Assembly: GCF_023072675.1 (NCBI RefSeq) | Contig: NZ_JALLGL010000001.1 | Span: 1 to 64,000, forward strand | Length of the DNA: 64,000 nt | From: Streptomyces sp. XM83C | GTDB lineage: Bacteria > Actinomycetota > Actinomycetes > Streptomycetales > Streptomycetaceae | Reading direction: 5' to 3' | Shown here: positions 46,878 to 59,932 of the stretch, piece after piece | Layout: every line of letters starts with the position of its first letter | Position numbering within the stretch: position 1 is the first letter of the stretch | Notes under the pieces: generated by a model | What the model saw: only the letters and a program-made list of their open reading frames with translations | What the model was told of the DNA's origin: nothing | Databases searched by the model: none | Made by a program: the position numbers and the translations under genes

Positions 46878-47315
46878 TCAGTCGAACTGGTCTCCGAGCG
46901 CCATCACCATCACCCCGGCGATCAGCAGCCACAGCGCGCGCCGGGTACGGCCGCGCGCGCCGAGGAACGCGGCGCAGGCGCACACCGCGCCCCCGGCGGC
47001 GTACGCGGCGGCCACCGGTGCGGGCGCCGGGCCGGCCAGTCTGAGCAGGGACGCGGTGAGCCCCGCGAGGGTCAGCAGCGCCCCGGCGCCGGCGGCCGTC
47101 CAGCGGGCCCGCCGCGCGGCCTCCCGGGGCTCCTCTGCGTCGTCCTCGGCGTCCTCGGTGTCCTCGGTGTCCTCGGTGTCCCCGTCCTCCGCCGGGTCCT
47201 GATCTCGGTCCTGGTCCGCTCGTATGTCTTTCTCGTGCGGCACGGCGCCCTCGATCCGCTCCGCTTCCTCGGGGACCGTCTGAGGCCCGGTGTCGGAATC
47301 GGCTCGTCCACTCAT
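46878..47315 (-). CDS. Small membrane protein with acidic repeat
   Basis: From ATG 47315 the 145-residue protein has a Glu/Asp-rich N terminus with the tandem 'TEDTEDTEDAEDD' coded by repeats of a GTCCTCGGT-type unit (about 47140-47185). Hydrophobic segments follow near 85-105, 108-125 and 130-145 ('AAGAGALLTLAGLTASLLRL', 'APVAAAYAAGGAVCACAAFL', 'ALWLLIAGVMVMALGDQFD'). No RBS is clear. It is divergent from the methyltransferase gene. No family was recognised. Confidence 0.6.
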   Translation of the reverse strand: MSGRADSDTGPQTVPEEAERIEGAVPHEKDIRADQDRDQDPAEDGDTEDTEDTEDAEDDAEEPREAARRARWTAAGAGALLTLAGLTASLLRLAGPAPAPVAAAYAAGGAVCACAAFLGARGRTRRALWLLIAGVMVMALGDQFD

Positions 47316-47387
47316 GCCGCGGGAGCGTAGCGCGCTGGGGTGAAAACCCAGGTGCGGGCCCTCCCTCCGGGCTGCTAGGCAGGCCTC

Positions 47388-48164
47388 ATGAACGATCTCG
47401 CCGAGCGCCTGTCCCTCGCCCGCTTCCCCCGCAGCGCCCGCTACGACCCCCGCTGGACGGTCGAGAACCAGATGGGTCCGAACGCCCTGTGGCTGCTGGA
47501 GTGGCTGGCCCCGGCGATGGGCCTGGACGGTCTCACGGAGGACGCCCGGGTCCTCGACCTGGGCTGCGGGCGGGCGATGACGTCGGTGTTCCTCGCCCGG
47601 GAGTACCGCGTCCGGGTCACCGCCGCGGATCTGTGGGTGAAGCCCGACGAGAACGCGGCCCGGCTCGCCGAGGCGGGCGTCGCCGACCGGGTGCTGCCGG
47701 TGGCGGCCGAGGCGCACGACCTGCCGTTCGGCGAGGCGTCGTTCGACGCGATCGTCTCCATCGACGCCTATCAGTACTTCGGCACCGACGACCTGTATCT
47801 CCCCACCCTGACCCGGCTGCTGAAGCCCGGCGGGCGGATCGGCGTCGTCGTACCGGCGCTGCGGGAGGAGATCGACGGCACGGAGCCGCCGGAGCATCTG
47901 AAGCCGTTCTGGGAGCCCGCGTTCTGGTGCTTCCACTCCGCCGAGTGGTGGCGCAGGCACTGGACGCGCAGCGGTGCCGTGACCGTGGAGACGGCGGAGT
48001 GGCAGGAGGACGGGTGGCGCGAATGGCTGCTGTGGAGCGAGGTGTGCGCCGAGGAGAGCCCCAGCGAGTTCATGCGGGGCCTGGCACGGGACTCGGTGGA
48101 GATGCTGCGCGCGGACGAGGGACGCACGCTGGGCTTCGTACGGGTGGTGGGGCGCCGCCTGTGA
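47388..48164 (+). CDS. SAM-dependent methyltransferase (class I)
   Basis: The 258-residue protein has motif I 'RVLDLGCGRAMTSVFLAREY', an acidic motif II 'VTAADLW', motif post-I 'VLPVAAEAHDLPFGEASFDA', and 'LLKPGGRIGVVVPAL'. This is the UbiE/Methyltransf_11 fold for small-molecule substrates. ATG 47388 lies 72 nt from the divergent small membrane protein. The terminal codons (GRRL and stop) are the seed of the tandem repeat array that follows. Substrate unknown. Confidence 0.85.
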   Translation: MNDLAERLSLARFPRSARYDPRWTVENQMGPNALWLLEWLAPAMGLDGLTEDARVLDLGCGRAMTSVFLAREYRVRVTAADLWVKPDENAARLAEAGVADRVLPVAAEAHDLPFGEASFDAIVSIDAYQYFGTDDLYLPTLTRLLKPGGRIGVVVPALREEIDGTEPPEHLKPFWEPAFWCFHSAEWWRRHWTRSGAVTVETAEWQEDGWREWLLWSEVCAEESPSEFMRGLARDSVEMLRADEGRTLGFVRVVGRRL

Positions 48165-48387
48165 CGCGGAGGGTCGGACGCCCGGATGCGGAGCGGAAGA
48201 GTGGGCGCCACCTGTGACACGGACGGTCGGACGCCCGGATGCGGTGCGGAAGAGTGGGCGCCACCTGTGACACAGACGGTCGGACACCGGATGCGGAGCG
48301 GAAGAGTGGGCGCCACCTGTGACACAGACGGTCGGACACCGGATGCGGTGCGGAAGAGTGGGCGCCACCTGTGACACGGACGGTCGG
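48150..48387. repeat. Tandem array of 52-53-nt units derived from the methyltransferase 3' end
   Basis: Units start at GGGCGCC at 48150, 48203, 48256, 48308 and a partial one at 48360. The first includes the last codons and stop of the methyltransferase. Units 1/3 read GGAGCGG and 2/4 GGTGCGG, whereas 1/2 have ACGCCCGG and 3/4 ACACCGG, so a dimer was probably duplicated. Each unit contains TGTGAC and stops in the gene frame, so the array is not coding. Confidence 0.8.
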
Positions 48388-48465
48388 GTGCCACCTGTGT
48401 GACGGACGGCTCTGATACGGCCGGTCGGGCGCCGCCCGTGACGTCGGTGCCGGGCCGTTGACGTG

Positions 48466-48506
48466 CCGGAGGGGACGTACCGCGTGCGACGGTACGTCCC
48501 CTCCGG
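48466..48506. terminator. gatCAB operon terminator
   Basis: CCGGAGGGGACGTACCG and its exact complement form a 17-bp stem with a 7-nt loop, 17 nt past the gatB stop. Confidence 0.75.
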
Positions 48507-48522
48507 TCCCGCTCGGCGGGCC

Positions 48523-50037
48523 TCAGCCCTCGCTGACGCCCAGTTTCTCCAGGATCAGCTCCTTGACGCGGGCCGCGTCGGCCTGGCCGCGGGTGGCCTT
48601 CATGACGGCGCCGACCAGGGCGCCGGCCGCGGCGACCTTGCCGCCGCGGATCTTGTCCGCGATGGCCGGGTTGCCGGCGATGGCCTCGTCGACGGCGGCG
48701 GTGAGCGCGCCCTCGTCGGAGACGACCTTCAGGCCGCGCTTGTCGACGACCTCGTCCGGGGTGCCCTCACCGGCGAGGACGCCCTCGATGACCTGGCGGG
48801 CCAGCTTGTCGTTCAGGTCACCCTTGGCGACCAGCTCGGCGACGCGGGCCACCTGCGCCGGGGTGATGGCCAGTTCGTCCAGGGCCTTGCCGGACTCGTT
48901 GGCGTTGCGGGCCAGTTCGCCCATCCACCACTTGCGGGCGGACGCGGCGTCCGCGCCGGCCTCGATCGTCGCGACGATCGGGTCCAGTGCTCCGGCGTTC
49001 AGGATGGCCTGCATGTCCGTGCCGGAGATGCCCCACTCCTCGCGCAGCCGGTTGCGGCGCACCAGCGGCAGCTCGGGCAGCGAGGCGCGGATCTCCTCGA
49101 CCCACTCGCGGGACGGGGCGACCGGCACCAGGTCGGGCTCGGGGAAGTACCGGTAGTCCTCGGCCTCTTCCTTGGTGCGGCCGGAGGTGGTGGAGCCGGT
49201 GTCCTCGTGGAAGTGCCGGGTCTCCTGCACGACCGTGCCGCCGCCGTCGAGGACGGCCGCGTGCCGCTGGACCTCGTAGCGCACCGCGCGCTCCACGGAG
49301 CGCAGCGAGTTGACGTTCTTGGTCTCGGAGCGGGTGCCGAACTTGTCGGCGCCCTTCGGCATCAGCGACAGGTTGACGTCGCAGCGCATCTGGCCCATCT
49401 CCATGCGGGCCTCGGACACGCCGAGCGCGCGGATCAGTTCACGCAGCTCACGCACGTACGCCTTCGCCACCTCGGGGGCACGCTCGCCGGCGCCCACGAT
49501 CGGCTTGGTGACGATCTCGATGAGGGGGATGCCGGCGCGGTTGTAGTCCAGCAGGGAGTGGGACGCGCCGTGGATACGGCCGGTGGCGCCGCCGACGTGC
49601 GTCGACTTGCCGGTGTCCTCCTCCATGTGGGCGCGCTCGATCTCCACGCGGAAGATCTCGCCGTCCTCCAGCTCGACGTCCAGGTAGCCGTTGAAGGCGA
49701 TCGGCTCGTCGTACTGCGAGGTCTGGAAGTTCTTCGGCATGTCCGGATAGAAGTAGTTCTTCCGGGCGAAGCGGCACCACTCGGCGATCTCGCAGTTCAG
49801 CGCGAGGCCGATCTTGATGGCGGACTCGACGCCGGTCGCGTTGACGACCGGGAGCGCGCCGGGCAGGCCGAGGCAGACCGGGCAGGTCTGGGTGTTCGGG
49901 TCGGCGCCGAGCGAGGTCGAACAGCCGCAGAACATCTTGGTCTTGGTGCCGAGTTCGACATGGACCTCGAGGCCCATGACGGGGTCGTACGCCGCGAGTG
50001 CGTCCTCGTACGACACCAGGTCGGTCGTGGTGGTCAC
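48523..50037 (-). CDS. gatB: Asp-tRNA(Asn)/Glu-tRNA(Gln) amidotransferase subunit B
   Basis: GatB phosphorylates Glu-tRNA(Gln) or Asp-tRNA(Asn) and channels ammonia from GatA. The 504-residue protein has '[18 protein letters not shown]', '[15 protein letters not shown]', 'FHFD'-type '[20 protein letters not shown]', '[13 protein letters not shown]', '[16 protein letters not shown]' and the C-terminal YqeY-like tRNA-binding domain ('[18 protein letters not shown]'). ATG 50037 lies 17 nt after the 79-residue ORF's stop. It is the last gene of gatC-gatA-(79 aa)-gatB. Confidence 0.96.
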   Translation of the reverse strand: MTTTTDLVSYEDALAAYDPVMGLEVHVELGTKTKMFCGCSTSLGADPNTQTCPVCLGLPGALPVVNATGVESAIKIGLALNCEIAEWCRFARKNYFYPDMPKNFQTSQYDEPIAFNGYLDVELEDGEIFRVEIERAHMEEDTGKSTHVGGATGRIHGASHSLLDYNRAGIPLIEIVTKPIVGAGERAPEVAKAYVRELRELIRALGVSEARMEMGQMRCDVNLSLMPKGADKFGTRSETKNVNSLRSVERAVRYEVQRHAAVLDGGGTVVQETRHFHEDTGSTTSGRTKEEAEDYRYFPEPDLVPVAPSREWVEEIRASLPELPLVRRNRLREEWGISGTDMQAILNAGALDPIVATIEAGADAASARKWWMGELARNANESGKALDELAITPAQVARVAELVAKGDLNDKLARQVIEGVLAGEGTPDEVVDKRGLKVVSDEGALTAAVDEAIAGNPAIADKIRGGKVAAAGALVGAVMKATRGQADAARVKELILEKLGVSEG

Positions 50038-50053
50038 GGTGAAAACTTCCCTC

Positions 50054-50289
50054 TCAGCCCAGCAGGACGTCGTCGTCGCCCAGCCGCTTCAGCTCGCGGT
50101 AGAGGACGGCGAGGCCGGTGACGATCGCGACGGCGGACACGGTGGCGTCGACGAGCCGGAGCGTGTCGTTCTCGGCGCGGGCCTTCTTGATCTGCTTGGC
50201 GACACCGAACGCGCCGAACGCGGTGGTGGCCATGGTCAGGTAGGTGCCGGACTTGGACTTCTTGAAGCCCTTGGCCTTCTTCAGTGCAC

Positions 50290-50293
<4 letters not shown>
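50054..50293 (-). CDS. 79-residue membrane-anchored protein between gatA and gatB
   Basis: GTG 50293 overlaps the gatA stop (GTGA) and has GGAGGAGG about ten bases upstream. The protein is basic at the N terminus ('[20 protein letters not shown]'), with a hydrophobic segment ('[20 protein letters not shown]'). Placement inside the gat operon, with tight coupling on both sides, suggests conserved co-expression, but no role in tRNA amidation is known. Confidence 0.65.
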
Positions 50294-51789
<1,496 letters not shown>

Positions 51790-51794
51790 GGCGG

Positions 51795-52091
51795 TCACTC
51801 CTCCCCCAGGATCTGCGGCACCTTGAAACGCTGCTGCTCCTGGGCCGGGGCGCCGGACAGCGCCTGCTCGGGGGTGAGCGAGGGACGGACCTCGTCCGGG
51901 CGCATGACGTTCGTCAGCGGGAGCGGGTGCGAGGTCGGCGGTACGTCTTGGTCGGCGACCTCGCTGACGCGGGCCACCGCGCCGATGATGTCGTCCAGCT
52001 GGCCTGCGAAGTGGTCGAGCTCTTCGGGCTTCAGCTCCAGACGCGCCAGCCGGGCGAGGTGGGCGACCTCCTCGCGCGTGATGCCAGGCAT
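51795..52091 (-). CDS. gatC: Asp-tRNA(Asn)/Glu-tRNA(Gln) amidotransferase subunit C
   Basis: The 98-residue subunit stabilises the GatAB complex. It matches the family along its length: '[20 protein letters not shown]', '[20 protein letters not shown]', '[20 protein letters not shown]'. ATG 52091 has AGAGGAACGCTGC upstream. It is first in the operon; the promoter should lie in the 52092-52348 gap, which holds no gene. Confidence 0.95.
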   Translation of the reverse strand: MPGITREEVAHLARLARLELKPEELDHFAGQLDDIIGAVARVSEVADQDVPPTSHPLPLTNVMRPDEVRPSLTPEQALSGAPAQEQQRFKVPQILGEE

Positions 52092-52348
52092 GCAGCGTTC
52101 CTCTGGGGTGAGTGTGTGGTTTGGGCCGGGGCCAGTCGTCGCATTCCGGACAGGCGGGAATGTGGCGACTGGCCCCAATCCTATGGGGCGCGGGGCGGCG
52201 GCCGTTAAACGGTTTCTCCTCGGCCGCTCCGGCGGCGTCCGACGCGGACTCTTCCACGGCCTCTTGTACGGCCTGTTCCGCGATCTCCTGTGCGGCCTCC
52301 TCGGCGGCCCCGCCCGCACGGCTCCGGGGACACCGCACCGTCGGCGGC

Positions 52349-52720
52349 TCAGGCCGCGAAGAGCAGGGCGGCGCTGAGGAGCACGACGAGCGCGGTGGCG
52401 AAGTGGATACCGAACGCGACGGCCCGCGCACCGCCGTGGCGCAGGACGATCACCGTGTCCACGAGCGGGATCAGCGCCACGCACACCATGAACCAGGCCT
52501 CCGCGCGCAGCCCGGCGAAGACCAGCAGGGCGAGGCCCACGAGGCCGAAGGTGCCGTCGCGCAGGCCCTTGACCGTCAGATAGGCGCCCGCGTCACCGCG
52601 CGGGTCGGCGGGGACGCCGTAACCGGCGGCGGCGGGCGCGGGCCGGAACCAGAAGCGGTAGCCGAGGAACAGGCAGAACAGGTCGAGCAGGACGGCCAGG
52701 GTGGTGGCGGCGACGGTCAT
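52349..52720 (-). CDS. DUF4267-type small membrane protein
   Basis: The 123-residue protein from ATG 52720 (GGGGAT upstream) has four hydrophobic segments ('[16 protein letters not shown]', '[15 protein letters not shown]', '[19 protein letters not shown]', '[18 protein letters not shown]') and the motif '[10 protein letters not shown]', as in DUF4267. An ATG four codons upstream is possible. It diverges from a TetR gene with shared GCTAG repeats between, so it is the probable target of that regulator. Function unknown. Confidence 0.75.
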   Translation of the reverse strand: MTVAATTLAVLLDLFCLFLGYRFWFRPAPAAAGYGVPADPRGDAGAYLTVKGLRDGTFGLVGLALLVFAGLRAEAWFMVCVALIPLVDTVIVLRHGGARAVAFGIHFATALVVLLSAALLFAA

Positions 52721-52740
52721 CGGGATCCCCATTCATGTTC

Positions 52741-52808
52741 GCTAGCGGCGCTAGGTCTTGTTTCGACGCTAGCACGAGCGGCGGCAGTGTTGCTAGCACT
52801 GCTAGAAT
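52741..52808. promoter_or_regulatory. GCTAG repeat cluster between the DUF4267 and TetR genes
   Basis: GCTAG occurs at 52741, 52750, 52768, 52792 and 52801, spaced 9, 18, 24 and 9 nt, including the palindrome CGCTAGCG (52740-52747). TAGAAT (52803-52808) is a good -10 for a transcript starting at the ATG 52816 of the TetR gene (leaderless). It is the likely operator of that repressor. Confidence 0.6.
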
Positions 52809-52815
52809 CCGGGTC

Positions 52816-53406
52816 ATGTCGATTCAGGCGCGCAAGGAGCGCGAACGGGCCGAGCGCGAACGGCTGATCGTCTCGGCCGCGCGGGAGCTGGCCGAGGCGG
52901 AGGGCTGGGACGCGGTGACGACGCGCCGGCTGGCGGCGGAGATCGAGTACAGCCAGCCGGTCCTCTACAGCCACTTCAAGGGCAAGACCGCGATCATGGC
53001 GGCGGTCGCCGTGGAGGGCTGCGCGGAACTCGCCGGCGAGCTGCGGCGCGCCCGGACGGCCGCGGAGGGGACCCGGGCCCGGCTCGCGGCGGTCGGCGAG
53101 GCGTACACCGCGTTCGCGCGGCGCCGGCCCGCGCTGTACGACGCGATGTTCACGCACCTCGTGGATCTGCCGTGGGCGACGCCCGAGGCACCGGCGCCGC
53201 TGCGGGAGGCGTTCGGGGAGCTGCTGGCCGCGGTGGAGCCGACGGCGGCAGAGGGCGAGGACACCGGGCTGCTCACCGAGACGTTCTGGGCGGGCCTGCA
53301 CGGCCTGGTCACGTTGATGCGCAGCGGCCGGCTCCCCGAGGCCGGGCACGAGCGGCGGCTCGCCCTGCTGATCGGGCACTTCACGGCGGGGCTGCCGGGG
53401 AGCTGA
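52816..53406 (+). CDS. TetR family regulator
   Basis: The 196-residue protein has the HTH at residues 18-60 ('AARELAEAEGWDAVTTRRLA', 'IEYSQPVLYSHFKGKTAIMA') and a TetR_C_13-like ligand domain ('RPALYDAMFTHLVDLPWATP', 'FWAGLHGLVTLMRSGRLPEA'). A -10 (TAGAAT) 8 nt before ATG 52816 leaves no 5' UTR. It probably represses itself and the divergent DUF4267 gene by way of the GCTAG repeats. Confidence 0.88.
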   Translation: MSIQARKERERAERERLIVSAARELAEAEGWDAVTTRRLAAEIEYSQPVLYSHFKGKTAIMAAVAVEGCAELAGELRRARTAAEGTRARLAAVGEAYTAFARRRPALYDAMFTHLVDLPWATPEAPAPLREAFGELLAAVEPTAAEGEDTGLLTETFWAGLHGLVTLMRSGRLPEAGHERRLALLIGHFTAGLPGS

Positions 53407-53467
53407 CGGGCGGGCCGGCCCGCCGCCCGCCCGGCGCCGTCGTCCCGTGTGCCGGGCGTGCCGCGCC

Positions 53468-55696
53468 TCAGCGGCCCGGTTCCTCCGCCGTCGCCGCAGG
53501 GAGGGCCGCCGCGGGGCGCTGCCAGCCGCGTGAGCCGCGGGCGCGCAGCCAGGCCGTGGTCTCCTCGGGCGGCATCGCCGCCGCGACCAGCCAGCCCTGT
53601 ACGGCGTCGCAGCCGAGGTCGCGCAGCCGCTCCCAGGTCTCGTCGTCCTCGACGCCCTCGGCGACGACGAGCAGGCCGAGCGAGTGGGCGAGGTCGACGG
53701 TGCAGCGGACGATCTCCGCGTCCTCGGTGTCGACGGCGAGCCGGGCGACGAAGGACCGGTCGATCTTCAGTTCGCTGACGGGCAGCCGGCGCAGATGGAC
53801 GAGGGAGGAGTAGCCGGTGCCGAAGTCGTCCAGGGACATCTTCACGCCGTGGCCGGTGAGCGCGGCGAGGGTGTCGGCGGCGCGGGTCGGGTCCTCCAGG
53901 AGGACATGCTCGGTGATCTCCAGCTGGAGCGCCCCGGCGGGCACCCCGTGCCGGGCGAGGCGGGCGGCGACGGAGCCGGCGAAGCCGGGGGTGTGCACGT
54001 CGCGCGGGGAGACGTTGACGGCGACCGGGACGAACAGGCCCTCCGACCGCCACCGGGCGACCTGCCCCAGGGCCGTCTCCAGGACGTACTCGGTGAGATG
54101 GGGCATCAGGCCGGAGGACTCGGCGATGGCTATGAACTCGTCCGGCGGGACCTTGCCGCGCTCCGGGTGCACCCAGCGGACCAGGGCCTCCAGGCCGGCC
54201 ACCTGGCCGTCGAAGCGGACCTTGGGCTGGTAGTGCAGCTGCACCTCGTGCGCGTCGAGCGCGCGCCGCAGATCGCCGAGGAGGCCGAGCCGGTCGGGGG
54301 TGTTGGAGTCCCGCTTGGACTCGTACACCTCGACGCCGGTGCGGTCCCGTTTGGCCTGGTACATCGCCACGTCGGCGCGGCGCAGCAGGCCTTCGGCGTC
54401 GAGGGCGTGGTCGGGGAAGACGGCGACCCCCGCGCTGGCCTCCAGGACGAGGGTGAGTCCGTCGAGGTCGAGCGGGGAGCTGAGGGCGGCCACGAGGCCG
54501 CGGGCGATGCGGGTCGCGGACGTGGTGGAGTCGGCGACCGGCAGTAAGACGGCGAACTCGTCGCCGCCGAGCCGGGCGACCTCCGCGCCGCGCGGCAGGG
54601 CGAGCCGCAGCCGGTCGGCGGTCTGAAGCAGCAGCCGGTCACCGGCGAGATGACCGAGGGTGTCGTTGACCGATCGGAAGCGGTCGAGATCGATCAGCAT
54701 GAGGGCGGCGCGGGCGTCGATGCGTTCGGCGTCGTCCAGGGCCGTCCAGATGCGTTCGAGGAGCCACTGCCGGTTGGGCAGCCCGGTGAGCGGGTCGCGC
54801 AACTGCTCCTCCGCGCGGGCGCGGGCGATCCACAGGGTGGAGTCGAGGGCGATGAGCGGGATGGCGAACAGGGGCAGCAGGATCGGCTTGGACACGGCCA
54901 CGACGCACACCAGGGGTGCGATGCCGAGGAGGGCGATCGCGACCAGGCCCTGTCTGACGAGGGCGGTGCGGGCGACGGTGGGCAGGCCGCCGGTGCGCAG
55001 CGCGTGCAGGTACCACAACAGGGCGCGGGAGACGAGGAGATAGGCCGCCGCGACCAGCACCACCTGGGGTGCGGTGTAGAGGGTCCAGCGGTCCGGGTCC
55101 CACGGGTCCTCGACGCTCGGTACGGCCCCGAACGCGGCCAGCACGAGGGCGCCCGCGCCGATGCCGAGGATGTCCACGGCGCCGTGCAGGACGCCCTGCC
55201 GCCAGCGGTGGCGGCGGGCCACGCCGACCAGGACGACGACGGTGAGGCTGACCAGGCCGGCCGGGACCCAGCCGTACAGCAGCAGGACCGCGAGGGTGAG
55301 GGCGGCGCCGGAGCCGGTGCCGCCCCACCAGCGGGCGCGGCCCAGCATCACGAGGTGGCCGACGACGATGCCGGTGAGCACGGCCAGCGACCAGCCGGCC
55401 GTGCCGGACGGGAAGAGGGGGTGGTCGCCGGTGAAGGCGCGGACGAAACCGGCGCCGAGCACCAGCGCGGCGGCGACGACGACCGCGGCGGGCAGCCTCA
55501 CCCACGACCGGTGCCGGTCGTGACCGGCGGTCGGATGTCCGGAGGCGAGCAGCGCGTCCGGTGCGCCGTGCGCCGCGGCGGTGCGCCCCCGCCGGCCGGC
55601 GCGCTCCGATACCCGCGTCGCCCAGCCACGCCATGCGCCGGCCATACGGCGCAGGCGCAGCCGTGAGTCCGGGGCGACGCTCTCGGTCGGTTCCAT
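53468..55696 (-). CDS. rmdB: Membrane-bound GGDEF-EAL c-di-GMP phosphodiesterase
   Basis: The 742-residue protein from ATG 55696 (GAGAGGGACGGG upstream) has about eight membrane spans (95-320) then an intact GGDEF domain (GGDEF at 377-381) and an intact EAL domain ('GLEALVRW' with EAL at 503-505, 'NVSPRDVHTPG', 'LEITEHVLLED', 'LDDFGTGYSSL', 'KIDRSFVARL', 'VAEGVE'). All catalytic PDE residues are present. It lies beside ligA, as S. coelicolor SCO5495 (RmdB), a characterised c-di-GMP phosphodiesterase that affects colony morphology; the symbol is given by that context and architecture. Confidence 0.85.
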   Translation of the reverse strand: MEPTESVAPDSRLRLRRMAGAWRGWATRVSERAGRRGRTAAAHGAPDALLASGHPTAGHDRHRSWVRLPAAVVVAAALVLGAGFVRAFTGDHPLFPSGTAGWSLAVLTGIVVGHLVMLGRARWWGGTGSGAALTLAVLLLYGWVPAGLVSLTVVVLVGVARRHRWRQGVLHGAVDILGIGAGALVLAAFGAVPSVEDPWDPDRWTLYTAPQVVLVAAAYLLVSRALLWYLHALRTGGLPTVARTALVRQGLVAIALLGIAPLVCVVAVSKPILLPLFAIPLIALDSTLWIARARAEEQLRDPLTGLPNRQWLLERIWTALDDAERIDARAALMLIDLDRFRSVNDTLGHLAGDRLLLQTADRLRLALPRGAEVARLGGDEFAVLLPVADSTTSATRIARGLVAALSSPLDLDGLTLVLEASAGVAVFPDHALDAEGLLRRADVAMYQAKRDRTGVEVYESKRDSNTPDRLGLLGDLRRALDAHEVQLHYQPKVRFDGQVAGLEALVRWVHPERGKVPPDEFIAIAESSGLMPHLTEYVLETALGQVARWRSEGLFVPVAVNVSPRDVHTPGFAGSVAARLARHGVPAGALQLEITEHVLLEDPTRAADTLAALTGHGVKMSLDDFGTGYSSLVHLRRLPVSELKIDRSFVARLAVDTEDAEIVRCTVDLAHSLGLLVVAEGVEDDETWERLRDLGCDAVQGWLVAAAMPPEETTAWLRARGSRGWQRPAAALPAATAEEPGR

Positions 55697-55927
55697 TCCC
55701 GTCCCTCTCACAGCCGGCGGTGCCCACGCCACGCGGCCCGATGCCCGACAACCATCAGCGGTTCCGCGTTGGGAAACCCTGCCCCTGTCCTTCCCGAGCC
55801 GTCCGGAACACGGGGATGCCCCGACCGCAGCTGGGCACGGCAGGCGCACACCTCAACAGTAGGCCGCAGAAGGCTTCCACGGGCACCGGTCGTCGGCGGT
55901 TGCCCGTTTGCGCCCCGGCCACCCGTA

Positions 55928-55942
55928 TGCATCTGATATGCA
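55928..55942. repeat. TGCAT-CTGAT-ATGCA inverted repeat between ligA and rmdB
   Basis: A short A/T-rich 5-bp palindrome in the 268-nt gap between the ligA stop and the rmdB start. It may be an operator or a weak terminator. The rest of the gap holds no recognisable gene. Confidence 0.35.
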
Positions 55943-55964
55943 CCGATCGAGTGCCCTTCAACCG

Positions 55965-58175
<2,211 letters not shown>

Positions 58176-59183
58176 TTACTCTGGGTTGTCCGCGAGGGAT
58201 CTCGCCGCCCGGACGCAGTGGGCGAGCGCCCGGCGTGCGTAACCGGGGGACGCGCCCGCGAGACCGCATGCCGGGGTGATCGTCACCGCCTGGGCGAGCA
58301 GCCCAGGATGCAGCCCCAGCCTGCGCCACAGCGTCCTGACACCCATGACGCTACCGGCAGGGTCCGACAATGGGCCGTCCGTGCCGGGCACGACACCGGC
58401 GAAGAGCCGCGTGCCGCCCTCCACGGCCTCCCCGATCGCCTCGTCGTCACGCTCGGTGAGCAGGGAGAAGTCGAAGGAGACCGCGGCGGCGCCCGCCCTG
58501 CGCAGCAGCGCGAACGGCACGTCCGGGGCGCAGGAGTGGACGACGACGGGCCCTTCGTCGTGCACGCCGACGATGTCCCGCACAGCGGCCTCGACGATCT
58601 GCCGGTCGACGGCGCGGTGGGTGCGGTAGCCGCTGGCGGTGCGGACCTGTCCGCGCAGGACGGCGGTGAGGGAGGGCTCGTCGAGCTGGAGGACGATCCG
58701 CGCGCCGGGGACGCGGCGGCGCACCTCGTCGAGGTGCAGCCGCAGCCCTTCGGCGAGGGAGGCGGCGAGGTCGCGGCAGGCTCCGGGGTCGGAGAGGGCG
58801 GCCTCGCCGTTCTTCAGCTCCAGGCTCGCGGCGAGCGTCCAGGGGCCGACTGCCTGCACCTTGAGCGGCCCCTCGTAGCCCTGGGTGAACTCCTCCAGGG
58901 CGTCGAGGTCCTCCCGCAGCCAGGAGCGGGCCCGTCTGGTGTCGCGGCCGGGCCGGTCGCCGATGCGCCAGCCGCTGGGCTCCACGCGCGCGTACAGCTC
59001 GACGAGCATCCCCGCGGTGCGGCCGATCATGTCGGCGCCGGGTCCGCGTGCGGGCAGCTCGGGCAGGAACGGGAAGTCCTCGAAGGATCCGGTGGCCGTC
59101 TTCGCGGCCTCCCGGGCGTCGCCACCGGGGAGGGACCCGACCCCGGTGGCCGCGCCGAAGCTGAACTGGGTGTTGTCGCTCAC
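58176..59183 (-). CDS. Cobalamin-independent methionine synthase-like protein (MetE C-domain)
   Basis: The 335-residue protein from GTG 59183 matches the stand-alone MetE C-terminal (UROD/MetE) family: 'GAATGVGSLPGGDAREAAK', 'KVQAVGPWTLAASLEL', 'RIVLQLDEPSLTAVLRG', a zinc/substrate pair 'VVVHSCAPDVPF' and 'ITPACGLAGASPGYARRAL'. It resembles SCO5493-type proteins. It lacks the N-terminal domain of full MetE, so true methyltransfer from a folate may need another donor; other actinobacterial members are proposed to repair methionine or use methylcobalamin. It begins a unit with ligA. Confidence 0.82.
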   Translation of the reverse strand: MSDNTQFSFGAATGVGSLPGGDAREAAKTATGSFEDFPFLPELPARGPGADMIGRTAGMLVELYARVEPSGWRIGDRPGRDTRRARSWLREDLDALEEFTQGYEGPLKVQAVGPWTLAASLELKNGEAALSDPGACRDLAASLAEGLRLHLDEVRRRVPGARIVLQLDEPSLTAVLRGQVRTASGYRTHRAVDRQIVEAAVRDIVGVHDEGPVVVHSCAPDVPFALLRRAGAAAVSFDFSLLTERDDEAIGEAVEGGTRLFAGVVPGTDGPLSDPAGSVMGVRTLWRRLGLHPGLLAQAVTITPACGLAGASPGYARRALAHCVRAARSLADNPE

Positions 59184-59215
59184 CCGGGAAGCCTACGGAA
59201 CGCCGGCGCCGGCTT

Positions 59216-59905
59216 TCACCGCCCGGGGCGCACGGTGAGGTCGTTGACCTCGGCGTCCCTCGGCAGGTCGAGGGCCATGAGGACGGTCGTGGCGACCGAT
59301 TCGGGGTCGATCCACCGGACGGGGTCGTACTCCTTGCCCTCCTGCCGGTGCACCTTGGCCTGCATGGGGCTGGCGGTGCGGCCGGGGTAGACGGAGGTGA
59401 CGCGGACGCCGTTGGCGTGCTCCTCGTGGCGCAGGGCGTCGGCGAGGGCCTTCAGGCCGTGCTTGGAGGCGGCGTACGCGGACCACTCGGCGTGGGCGTT
59501 GAGTCCGGCCCCGGAGTTCACGAACACGACGTGACCGCGGGAGGCGCGCAGCTGCGGCAGGAAGTGCCGGGTGAGTTCGGCGGGGGCGATCAGGTTGACG
59601 TCGAGCTGGTGGCGCCAGGTCTTCGGGGTGAGATCGCCGACCTTGCCGAGGTCGACGACGCCCGCGATGTGCAGCAGGGAGTCCACCCGGTCCGGCAGGG
59701 ACTGGTGGGAGAACGCCCAGCTGAGCCGGTCGGGGTCGGCGAGGTCCCCGACGAGGGTGCGGGCGCCGGGGAACTCGGCGGCCAGTTCCTTGGCGCGGCC
59801 CGCGTCGCGCGCGTGCAGGACGAGATCGTCCCCGCGCGCGTGCAGGCGGCGGGCGACGGCCGCGCCGATGCCGGACCCGGCGCCGGTGATCACATGTGTA
59901 GCCAT
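59216..59905 (-). CDS. Short-chain dehydrogenase/reductase
   Basis: The 229-residue SDR has 'VITGAGSGIGAAVARRLHAR' (TGxxxGIG), 'GDLADPDRL', 'LLHIAGVVDLG', Ser in 'VFVNSGAGLNAHAE' and the YxxxK in 'SAYAASKHGLKALADALR'. Substrate not identifiable. ATG 59905 fits the spacing to GGGAGC better than ATG 59914. It lies 32 nt upstream of the MetE-like gene and may be in the same unit. Confidence 0.88.
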   Translation of the reverse strand: MATHVITGAGSGIGAAVARRLHARGDDLVLHARDAGRAKELAAEFPGARTLVGDLADPDRLSWAFSHQSLPDRVDSLLHIAGVVDLGKVGDLTPKTWRHQLDVNLIAPAELTRHFLPQLRASRGHVVFVNSGAGLNAHAEWSAYAASKHGLKALADALRHEEHANGVRVTSVYPGRTASPMQAKVHRQEGKEYDPVRWIDPESVATTVLMALDLPRDAEVNDLTVRPGR

Positions 59906-59932
59906 GCCCGCCATGCTCCCATCACCGCGCGG

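Noticed and set aside
48186-48374. Repetitive ORFs in the tandem array ('GATCDTDGRTP' and the antisense 'CHRWRPLF' repeats)
   Set aside because: Open only because the unit length keeps frame by chance for part of the array; no RBS.
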